Shown: positions 57,353 through 64,000 of the stretch, piece after piece
Position numbering within the stretch: position 1 is the first letter of the stretch
How the letters are laid out: each line of letters begins with the position of its first letter
Source: Gammaproteobacteria bacterium
GTDB lineage: Bacteria; Pseudomonadota; Gammaproteobacteria; Steroidobacterales; GCA-2729495
DNA: 64,000 nt
Assembly (NCBI GenBank): GCA_030426355.1
Contig: JAUHYQ010000003.1
Span: 62,001 to 126,000 of the forward strand
Direction: 5' to 3'
Position numbers and translations under genes: made by a program
Notes under the pieces: generated by a model
The model's input: the letters and a program-made list of their open reading frames with translations, nothing else
Databases searched by the model: none
Told to the model about the DNA's origin: nothing

Positions 57353-58318
57353 ATGGTGAACCGTCGTGATGTTTTGACAGCAGGATCGTTATTTGCCTTA
57401 GCGCCGCAAGCAGCGTTATCAATGGCGCGTTCAACGGATCAAGCAGGGGAGGAATATCTTTTAGCCAATCAAAATATCATTGATTGGTCCTATGGAATGA
57501 AGCCCCTTTTTTGTGTTGCTTATATTGACCCAGGTATAAAGGGTCAGGAAGGTCAGGAAGCAGCGGTTGCCAAGTACCCTATTGCGATTGTCCCTCAAGA
57601 CGACAGGAAACGATTCAGGGTTTGGCGAGAGCGAGTCCGCCAACTGAATCCGGATATCAAGCTGCTAGGCTATCAGATGGTGATTGAGGAAACGAGCGTG
57701 CCAGGGCCAGGACATCGACACTTGAATAAGGTAGATAATGGCTGGGTAGAATCACCGACCGGACACACGCCCACCGTTACCTATCGAACAAATGTTTCAG
57801 AAAAGCGAAAGCGAATATACGACCCTAGAAAGAAGTCCTGGCAAGACGGATTTTTGGAGTCATGTTTATCATTAACAGAATCTGGCGACTTTGATGGCCT
57901 TTTTCTAGATCAATGCACAGTGTATCTCGCTGCATCGTTGTCTCCTTCGACAAGAACGGAGATGCGTGAGTCGCTCGGCAAAACGTTGTTTCAGTTGAGG
58001 GCACTACTTCCGCGAACACTGATAGTTGGAAATTCCAGTTATTCGTGGCCGGCGTTAAATGGGGAGATGAATGAGGGACGCTCAAAGGATCTCCCGAAAG
58101 AATGTGCTGTAGATGCCGCTCGAATTGTTCCCAGATTAGAAATGTTTCAGTTCTACTATTCAGAAAAGACGAAGCACAAAGTGGCCGATATGTTCAGGTT
58201 GGCACTGCAAAATAGGGCGTTTTTCGGCAGCACGGTGAATGCGCAGACGGCGGGGTGGCTGGTCGAGTTCGACAACGTTCTGGGTCAATACGACATAACG
58301 GCCAGAGAGCAATATTAA
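57353..58318 (+). CDS. Tat-exported putative glycosidase
   Basis: 321 residues from the ATG at 57353 (MVNRRDVLTAGSLFALAPQAALS); upstream in-frame ATG and extension to 57302 add nothing conserved. The NRRDVL motif plus a hydrophobic stretch is a plausible twin-arginine signal. The rest is a TIM-barrel glycosidase-like domain: FCVAYIDPG, then YQMVIEE and SGDFDGLFLDQC, the acidic barrel strand ends typical of hypothetical glycosyl hydrolase family 15-type proteins. It may trim or remodel the exported polysaccharide. No catalytic assignment can be made with certainty. Confidence 0.72.
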   Translation: MVNRRDVLTAGSLFALAPQAALSMARSTDQAGEEYLLANQNIIDWSYGMKPLFCVAYIDPGIKGQEGQEAAVAKYPIAIVPQDDRKRFRVWRERVRQLNPDIKLLGYQMVIEETSVPGPGHRHLNKVDNGWVESPTGHTPTVTYRTNVSEKRKRIYDPRKKSWQDGFLESCLSLTESGDFDGLFLDQCTVYLAASLSPSTRTEMRESLGKTLFQLRALLPRTLIVGNSSYSWPALNGEMNEGRSKDLPKECAVDAARIVPRLEMFQFYYSEKTKHKVADMFRLALQNRAFFGSTVNAQTAGWLVEFDNVLGQYDITAREQY

Positions 58319-58334
58319 TGATAAGGGGTTATTT

Positions 58335-59084
58335 GTGAGCATAAATAATAATGAAATAACCGAAAAAGATCATTGGGAAGGTTTTCATCAAAAACAGCCA
58401 AGGATGAAATTGCCCAGCAAGTTGGTTATTACCACGCGTAATATACAGGATCTCCTTGGAAAAAATATTTCTGCTGGTCAAAAAGTACTGGAAATCGGGT
58501 TTGCCCCCGGAAAGCAACTTTCATATGTGGCCAGCAAATATCACGCCAATGTTACTGGTTTGGATTATTCTAGCTTTGGCGTTGAAACCGCGAAAAAGCT
58601 ATTTGATGCTTTGAATATAAATGCAGAAGTATTGTGTGAAAGCATTTTCGAAACCAGCCTCAAAGATGAAACCTTTGATGTTGTTTACAGTATTGGTGTG
58701 GTTGAACACTTTAATGACCCAACAGAAATTATTCGGAAGCACGTGCGCCTAACCAAGAAAGGCGGTAAAGCAATTCTAGCTATCCCTAACTACGGTGGAG
58801 TTTATGGGAAGATTCAAAAATGGTTCGATAGTGCCAATATCGATATCCACAATCTGGAAATGATGAATGAGCGCGCATTTGGCGAATTTGTCAGGGGGAT
58901 GAATTGCGAGCAGGTGGAGGTCTATAGATATGGACGGTTTGATCCTTCAATTATTAGTTGGCGTTCAAAGCTTCCTAAGGTCGTTGCACGATTGATCAAT
59001 TATTTGGGTACTGCTGTTGGCCATCTAATGCCCACGCGTATGGGTGCTTTGTCGCCATGGCTTATTCTTGAAGTTAGAAAATAA
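58335..59084 (+). CDS. SAM-dependent methyltransferase (class I)
   Basis: 249 residues, GTG start at 58335. SAM motif I is VLEIGFAPGKQLSYVASKY, with motif VTGLDYSSFGVETAKKL and the motif-post-I DVVYSIGVVEHFNDP. The class I fold fits; substrate may be a sugar or lipid of the polysaccharide locus. The family includes many small-molecule methyltransferases in O-antigen loci. It follows the glycosidase gene by 16 bp and is followed by asnB 18 bp later. Confidence 0.83.
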   Translation: MSINNNEITEKDHWEGFHQKQPRMKLPSKLVITTRNIQDLLGKNISAGQKVLEIGFAPGKQLSYVASKYHANVTGLDYSSFGVETAKKLFDALNINAEVLCESIFETSLKDETFDVVYSIGVVEHFNDPTEIIRKHVRLTKKGGKAILAIPNYGGVYGKIQKWFDSANIDIHNLEMMNERAFGEFVRGMNCEQVEVYRYGRFDPSIISWRSKLPKVVARLINYLGTAVGHLMPTRMGALSPWLILEVRK

Positions 59085-59102
59085 TAGTTGAGTTAGATTT
59101 GT

Positions 59103-60998
59103 ATGTGCGGGATCGCCGGTGCATTTAGCGGATCTAAGGATGGAACCTCGATGAATTGGGTTACTGCCATGTGTGGCCGTATGGTTCATCGAGGTCCGGA
59201 CGGAGAAGGATATTGGTCGTCCCGCGATAATAGGATTGCATTTGGGCACCGCAGGCTGAGCATCATTGATTTGAGTGAGCTTGGTGCGCAGCCAATGACC
59301 TCGAAGAGCGGGTCTGTAACCATTACCTATAACGGGGAAATCTATAATTTTTCCAGCATACGGGAAGAACTTTTAGGGCTCGGGATCGTATTTGCAGGGC
59401 AAAGTGATACGGAAGTTCTTGTAGAAGCAATCGATTTCTGGGGCGTTGAGGAAACCGTTAAAAAGCTCATCGGGATGTTTGCTTTCGCGGTCTGGAACGA
59501 AGATGAGCGCACTCTCAAACTAGTCAGAGATAGATTGGGGATAAAGCCCCTGTATTATTACTATGACGGCGTTAGATTCCTATTCGCGTCAGAAATGAAG
59601 GCATTGCAGGATAGCGGAATTGATCTTGGCAAGTTAGATGGCGCCGCAATTAGTCAGTACTTTAGATACAAGTACTCCATCGCTCCGAACACCATCCACA
59701 GTAACTGCAAAATGCTCGAGCAAGGATGTATAGGCACCTTTATCGAGGATTCAGGCGAATTTGAGGTGGTGCGGTATTGGAACCTGCCAGAAATTGCCAA
59801 GGGAGGGCAGGCGAGGAAGCTCGAAGGAAGCTATACAGAGCAGTTGGTCGAACTCGAATGCTTATTGAAAGATGCTGTAAGAAAAAGAATGATCGCTGAT
59901 GTGCCTCTGGGTGCATTCCTTTCTGGCGGCATTGATTCATCAATTGTTTGCGCCCTTATGCAATCAATGTCAGATAAACCAATTAAGACGTTTACCATTG
60001 GCTTCAATGAAGGTGGCTACAATGAGGCGGGGCATGCGAAGAGCATTGCAGAGCATTTAGGTACTGAGCATACCGAATTGTACTTAGAGCCAGATTCACT
60101 GCTTGAGTACGTAATGGAAATGTCAGATATATTAGCAGAACCTTTTGCTGATATTTCATTGATCCCGACTCTGGCGGTCAGCAAAATGGCTTCTGAACAC
60201 GTCACCGTTGCATTGTCCGGTGATGGGGGAGACGAACTTTTCGGCGGGTACAATCATTATGCGGCAGCATTGGGTGTTTGGAAGAAAATGCAGCCTGTTC
60301 CTTCGAGTTTGCGAATCCCAGCTGCGAATTTAATCAAGCATTTCTCCCCAGGGTATGGGAAGCTTTCTCGGCTTGGCGGACTGATGGAATCTACCGAGTT
60401 TGACCATTTCTATGAATGTTATTTATCCCAGTGGCAATTTCTGGGAAAACTTTTTCAAGTTGAGTATTCACCAGGGTTAACGGCAAAACCATCAAGCATC
60501 ACAAGCTATGATTTTTCAGATGAAGATGATTTTGCGCACCATATGATGTTGCGAGACGCGCAAACGTATATGGTCGACGATATTTTGCATAAGGTTGATA
60601 TTGCCAGCATGCGCTATGGTTTGGAGGCGCGTGTTCCGCTGATAGATCATCGTGTTTTTGAATTTGTCTGGAGAATGCCTCTCCAATACAGAATCAAAGG
60701 CGGTGTTGCCAAGGCGCCGTTGAAAGATATTCTTAGCAAATATATGCCTAGAGAGCTCTTTGAAAGGCCCAAGCAAGGGTTTGGTGTGCCTATATCGAAC
60801 TGGTTAAAAGGCCCGTTGCTAGAGTGGGCAGACGACATGCTTAGTCCTTCAAGCATTTCAAAAAGCGGGGTATTGTGTCCAATGATGGTGCAAAAACTCT
60901 GGAATGAGCATAAATCCGGAAGGATGGATAGGGGTGCTTATCTCTGGAGCATACTCTGTTTTCAGCAATGGGCCGAAAGCAGAAATTTTTCTGTTTGA
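59103..60998 (+). CDS. asnB: AsnB-like glutamine-hydrolysing amidotransferase
   Basis: 631 residues. The N-terminus MCGIAGAF puts Cys2 at the glutaminase active site, followed by MVHRGPDGEGYWSS, FGHRRLSIIDLS, and ITYNGEIYNF. The synthetase half has the PP-loop LGAFLSGGIDSSIVCALM, then VALSGDGGDELFGGYNHY, and GLEARVPLIDHRVFEF near the end. Such enzymes in polysaccharide loci (for example the XrtA-linked amidotransferases) amidate sugars or amino acid substituents rather than make free asparagine. Which applies here is not shown by the sequence. Confidence 0.88.
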   Translation: MCGIAGAFSGSKDGTSMNWVTAMCGRMVHRGPDGEGYWSSRDNRIAFGHRRLSIIDLSELGAQPMTSKSGSVTITYNGEIYNFSSIREELLGLGIVFAGQSDTEVLVEAIDFWGVEETVKKLIGMFAFAVWNEDERTLKLVRDRLGIKPLYYYYDGVRFLFASEMKALQDSGIDLGKLDGAAISQYFRYKYSIAPNTIHSNCKMLEQGCIGTFIEDSGEFEVVRYWNLPEIAKGGQARKLEGSYTEQLVELECLLKDAVRKRMIADVPLGAFLSGGIDSSIVCALMQSMSDKPIKTFTIGFNEGGYNEAGHAKSIAEHLGTEHTELYLEPDSLLEYVMEMSDILAEPFADISLIPTLAVSKMASEHVTVALSGDGGDELFGGYNHYAAALGVWKKMQPVPSSLRIPAANLIKHFSPGYGKLSRLGGLMESTEFDHFYECYLSQWQFLGKLFQVEYSPGLTAKPSSITSYDFSDEDDFAHHMMLRDAQTYMVDDILHKVDIASMRYGLEARVPLIDHRVFEFVWRMPLQYRIKGGVAKAPLKDILSKYMPRELFERPKQGFGVPISNWLKGPLLEWADDMLSPSSISKSGVLCPMMVQKLWNEHKSGRMDRGAYLWSILCFQQWAESRNFSV

Positions 60999-61046
60999 TG
61001 GCTGCTTACTTTACCGGCCAGCGCCGTTTCCTCTGCACACGATTAG

Positions 61047-62291
61047 ATGCAGTCTCTTAAAAAGAATATTTCATGGACTTTCGCGGGCAATGTTGCGTTG
61101 GCCGCGTCGCAATGGCTTGTTGTGGTAGTGGTCACCAAGGCACTGGGCGTTGAAGACCTTGGCACATACGCATTAGCCACCGCTCTGGTAAGCCCCATTT
61201 TTATGCTAACGAATATGGGATTGAGGATGGTTCAGGCAACAGATATTAAGTCAAAATATCTGTTTGCGGACTTCATTGCTTATCGTTCAATAACCACTGT
61301 TTGTGCGATTGTTTTATCCGCATTGTTTAGCGTATATATCGGCTACAACAACCACATATTGTTGGTCATCTTTGCCATCGTCTACGTGAAGGTATTTGAG
61401 TCGTTTTCAGATGTGTACTTTGGCATGTTCCAACAAAGGGAGCTTATGGAGCATGTCGGAAAGTCACTGATTTTTCGTTCACTAATGATCGGGGGCTTTT
61501 CTATAGCTCTAGCCTATATATCAAGAAGCCTTATAGTTACGGTCGTTGGTGTTGCCTGCGCTTATACTTGCTCACTTTTGCTTTATGACATTAGAAAATC
61601 AGTGGATAAGCTGGTTTTTCCGGTCGAGCATTTTTTTAATAAATTTCGAAATGAGTATAAAAATTTATTCGTAACGGCCTTTCCGCTTGGAATTACGGTC
61701 TGTGTAAATGTTCTTTACCAGAGCCTTCCTCGCATATTTATTGAAAAATTTCATGGGTTGGATGCATTAGGAATTTTTGCTGGAATTTCATACTTTATTG
61801 TTGTTGGAAGCACAATTATCAATGCCGTTGGGCAAAGTGCTATTCCCAGACTGGCGAAATATTCGACGCAGGATATCAGCGACTTCATGCGGTTGTTTTA
61901 TCAAATGCTATTAATTGCCGCTGCTGTTGGCGTTTTCGGTATCATTTTTGCCTCACTCTTTTCCGATATATTTCTGTCTCTGGTTTATACGCCAGAATTT
62001 ATAGGCAATCGAAATTTGTTTGTTTCGCTTATGGTGCTGGCAACAATTGTTTATCTGTCGGGCATTAGTGGATGCGCCTTGGGCGCCCTTCAACTCTTTC
62101 GCATTCAAGCCGTTATTTCGATTATCTGTTTTATTGTTCTTTCTGTTGCTGGCTATCCATTGGTTAGAAGCTTGGGCAGTTTAGGTGCCGCATATGCGTT
62201 GATACTTGCTTATGGATTGAAGCTAGCTGTTGAATTGATTTATGTACATATACATCGTTCAGTACGATTGAGCGAAGGCGTTTCTGAATAA
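61047..62291 (+). CDS. Wzx-type polysaccharide flippase
   Basis: 414 residues with about 12 hydrophobic helices; starts MQSLKKNISWTFAGNVALAASQWLVVVVVTKALG, the usual start for the MATE-superfamily flippases of the O-antigen type. It moves undecaprenyl-linked repeat units to the periplasm for the Wzy-like polymerase. Second half contains SDIFLSLVYTPEF and ILAYGLKLAVELIYV. It is clearly AT-rich. It sits between asnB (48 bp) and the acyltransferase (12 bp). Confidence 0.82.
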   Translation: MQSLKKNISWTFAGNVALAASQWLVVVVVTKALGVEDLGTYALATALVSPIFMLTNMGLRMVQATDIKSKYLFADFIAYRSITTVCAIVLSALFSVYIGYNNHILLVIFAIVYVKVFESFSDVYFGMFQQRELMEHVGKSLIFRSLMIGGFSIALAYISRSLIVTVVGVACAYTCSLLLYDIRKSVDKLVFPVEHFFNKFRNEYKNLFVTAFPLGITVCVNVLYQSLPRIFIEKFHGLDALGIFAGISYFIVVGSTIINAVGQSAIPRLAKYSTQDISDFMRLFYQMLLIAAAVGVFGIIFASLFSDIFLSLVYTPEFIGNRNLFVSLMVLATIVYLSGISGCALGALQLFRIQAVISIICFIVLSVAGYPLVRSLGSLGAAYALILAYGLKLAVELIYVHIHRSVRLSEGVSE

Positions 62292-62303
62292 GGGCTATAT
62301 GAC

Positions 62304-62840
62304 GTGAATTTGTTTAAGAAGCTAACTGATTTGATTCATGTTAAACGCGATCCAGTCGGGTATGCACGATCAATCGGTGTGACTGTTGGCGATAGAGTGA
62401 AATTGATCAGCATTAAACCCGGGTTCGCTACATTTGGCAGCGAGCCCTATCTTGTAACGATTGGAGACGACGTAACAATTACTGGGTCCGTGCAATTTAT
62501 AACTCACGATGGAGGCGTGTGGGTATTTAACAATAAGCACAATGAAATGGGAGATCCGAACAACATAGATGTTTGTGGACCGATCACTATCGGCAATAAC
62601 GTTTTCGTTGGTTTTGGCGCGATTCTAATGCCTAACGCTACCATTGAGGATAACGTTGTCATTGGCGCTGGCGCTGTTGTCACGGGAACAATTCCAAGCA
62701 ATTCAGTTGCTGTTGGCGTGCCGGCTAAAGTCATCATGACTATTGAAGAGTATAGAAAGCGCGTGGAAAGAAACTGTTGTCATATAAGAACATTGTCTTA
62801 TCAAGAAAAGAAAGAATACCTATTGGCGAAGTATAAATAG
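62304..62840 (+). CDS. Hexapeptide-repeat acyltransferase
   Basis: 178 residues from a GTG at 62304. The left-handed beta-helix is clear: GPITIGNNVFVGFGAILMPN, then IEDNVVIGAGAVVTGTIPSN and SVAVGVPAKVIM, typical of NodL/LacA/CysE-like acyltransferases with the His expected in FITHDGGVW. It probably acetylates a sugar of the polysaccharide. 12 bp after the flippase gene and 1 bp before the glycosyltransferase. Confidence 0.87.
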   Translation: MNLFKKLTDLIHVKRDPVGYARSIGVTVGDRVKLISIKPGFATFGSEPYLVTIGDDVTITGSVQFITHDGGVWVFNNKHNEMGDPNNIDVCGPITIGNNVFVGFGAILMPNATIEDNVVIGAGAVVTGTIPSNSVAVGVPAKVIMTIEEYRKRVERNCCHIRTLSYQEKKEYLLAKYK

Positions 62841-62841
62841 C

Positions 62842-63888
62842 ATGAGAGTGTTGTTTTGCATTCATTCTCTCGCGGGGGGTGGGGCCGAAACTCAGGCCAG
62901 GATAATTGCAAATAGCTTGATTGGTCTGGGCTGTGACGTTGGTTTTTTTTATGTCAAAGGCGTCGAGCTTGATGAAGGGCTCAGATACTATCGATGCCGA
63001 GAAGGCGCCTATCCTCTTGGGCTGGTTTCTGAGATAAGAAAAGCTATTATCGATTTCAAGCCCGATTTAGTGCACGCCTGGGTACCGGCAACTTTAAATA
63101 TATCGACTTTGATTGCTTCCAGATTGTGCGGCGTGCCGGCCATTTCGAGCATTCGGAATAGAAGACAGTTTGATAGCGCACTGCGCGTCTTTTCTTTTTT
63201 GACTACCGTGGCTTTAGCAAAAAAGATAGTTACAAATAATCCGATAGAGCAGTCAGCAAGTTACTATCAATGGCTCTATAAAATTAAAAAAGGGACACAA
63301 ATCAATAATGCGGTTAGCGTGAATCTGGCAGATTTTGAACCCGCGCATACGAATATTTTCACGATAGTCTACGTTGGCCGGCTAACACGTCAAAAGAATG
63401 TAAAGTTGCTGATTGAGGCGTTGGCCTCGATTAGAAGCACGAGCCGCTGGCAACTCCTGATATTCGGAAAAGGTGAGGAAGAGAGCGCTCTACAAAGACT
63501 GGCGTTAGAGAATGAAGTGACAAAGCAAATTAAATTCCTTGGTTATGATAGTGATCTGGGGAATATATTTAGAAAAGCCGATTTGCTGATTTTGCCAAGT
63601 TTGTATGAGGGTATGCCCAATGTTGTTGTGGAAGCAATGGCCTACGGCATTCCTGCGCTGGTCTCAAATATTCCTGCACACACGTTGTTATTTAAAAATT
63701 CGGAAGTCGGCTTTTTCACCAGCAACGACAAGATGTCTTTAGGCGACCAAATAGCGAAATATATGAATGGAGGGGTTAATGTGCAGCAGCAGCTTCAAAT
63801 GGCAAGAACTTTTGTAGACGCGCACAAACCCATCCAGATAGCGCAAGAGTATAAAAATCTTTACCAAAACATGATTGACCAGAATTGA
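62842..63888 (+). CDS. Glycosyltransferase family 4 protein
   Basis: 348 residues. N-terminal MRVLFCIHSLAGGGAETQA shows the GT-B acceptor-side Gly-rich loop; C-terminal domain has IVYVGRLTRQKNVKLLIEAL, QLLIFGKGEEE, and the EX7E motif in YEGMPNVVVEAMAYG. It adds a sugar to the lipid-linked oligosaccharide at the inner membrane. The start is 1 base after the acyltransferase stop (TAGCATG), indicating coupling. Donor unknown. Confidence 0.9.
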   Translation: MRVLFCIHSLAGGGAETQARIIANSLIGLGCDVGFFYVKGVELDEGLRYYRCREGAYPLGLVSEIRKAIIDFKPDLVHAWVPATLNISTLIASRLCGVPAISSIRNRRQFDSALRVFSFLTTVALAKKIVTNNPIEQSASYYQWLYKIKKGTQINNAVSVNLADFEPAHTNIFTIVYVGRLTRQKNVKLLIEALASIRSTSRWQLLIFGKGEEESALQRLALENEVTKQIKFLGYDSDLGNIFRKADLLILPSLYEGMPNVVVEAMAYGIPALVSNIPAHTLLFKNSEVGFFTSNDKMSLGDQIAKYMNGGVNVQQQLQMARTFVDAHKPIQIAQEYKNLYQNMIDQN

Positions 63889-63900
63889 CTGTACTCCCAT

Positions 63901-63975
63901 ATGCTGATGGACGAGCAGATTATCGAGTTCCTCAAGCACCAAGCCAGTGGCTATTCCGCCCGGCAGGCTATGTGA
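63901..63975 (+). pseudogene. Possible remnant of an IS3-type transposase OrfA
   Basis: A 24-codon frame (MLMDEQIIEFLKHQASGYSA, then RQAM and stop) resembles the start of IS3-family OrfA proteins, which read like RFTEEQIIxFLKEAEAG. It ends at once in a stop and is followed by 25 bases of unassigned sequence. Weak evidence; a degraded insertion sequence at the edge of the polysaccharide locus would be unsurprising. Confidence 0.4.
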
Positions 63976-64000
63976 TTATGCGTGTTTCTAGAAAAACATT

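Overview
The window is a GC-rich stretch of a gammaproteobacterial chromosome. The organism call rests on the block dprA-smg-topA-tsaC followed by aroE, on gor/prlC/xthA of gammaproteobacterial type, and on rsmG-parA-parB running into atpIBEFHAGDC-glmU-glmS. The topA-next-to-smg arrangement recalls Xanthomonadales, Steroidobacterales or Woeseiales; that is inference from memory of gene order, not a tree. No rRNA, tRNA, CRISPR array or complete insertion sequence was seen.

Layout. 1-12.5 kb: housekeeping genes on the + strand (dprA 3' part, smg, topA, tsaC, a large secreted subtilase, aroE with an acidic insertion, prlC, xthA at 12.5-13.3 kb) with gor on the - strand. 13.3-17.0 kb: a tight four-gene - strand operon (hotdog thioesterase, small membrane protein, TPP enzyme with a Tat-like leader, LLM flavin oxidoreductase) that matches no pathway I can name and is the best candidate for an undescribed system. 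17.2-31.8 kb: accessory genes, including an HD phosphohydrolase-like protein, a six-gene - strand run (secreted GSDH/diheme cytochrome protein with three C-terminal repeats, three small unknowns, a VanY-type peptidase, a cupin), a large secreted glycosidase-like protein with SdrD-like modules, a winged-helix/alpha-beta hydrolase fusion, a surface-repeat protein and an NhaD-type antiporter.

31.8-44.8 kb: glmS, glmU, the full F1Fo ATP synthase operon, parB, parA and rsmG, all on the - strand. The c subunit carries an E. coli-type Asp, so the enzyme is probably H+-coupled. A REP-like 13-bp inverted repeat lies between atpG and atpD, and a terminator separates parB from atpI. 44.8-51.5 kb: an OmpA-family porin, an AcuI/YhdH reductase, a SIMPL-domain protein and an Opp-type peptide importer (oppB, oppC, fused oppDF) without a binding protein.

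51.8-64 kb: an exopolysaccharide/O-antigen locus. GumC-type co-polymerase, CpsD-type tyrosine kinase and an ExeA-like ATPase form the export/length-control unit; then come a Wzy-like polymerase (- strand), a Tat-exported glycosidase-like protein, a methyltransferase, an AsnB-like amidotransferase, a Wzx flippase, a hexapeptide acyltransferase and a GT4 glycosyltransferase. From about 57 kb the sequence is visibly more AT-rich, as expected for a horizontally exchanged polysaccharide locus. A 24-codon relic resembling the start of an IS3-type OrfA lies at the right edge. No priming transferase, Wza or exosortase is in view, so the locus probably continues to the right.
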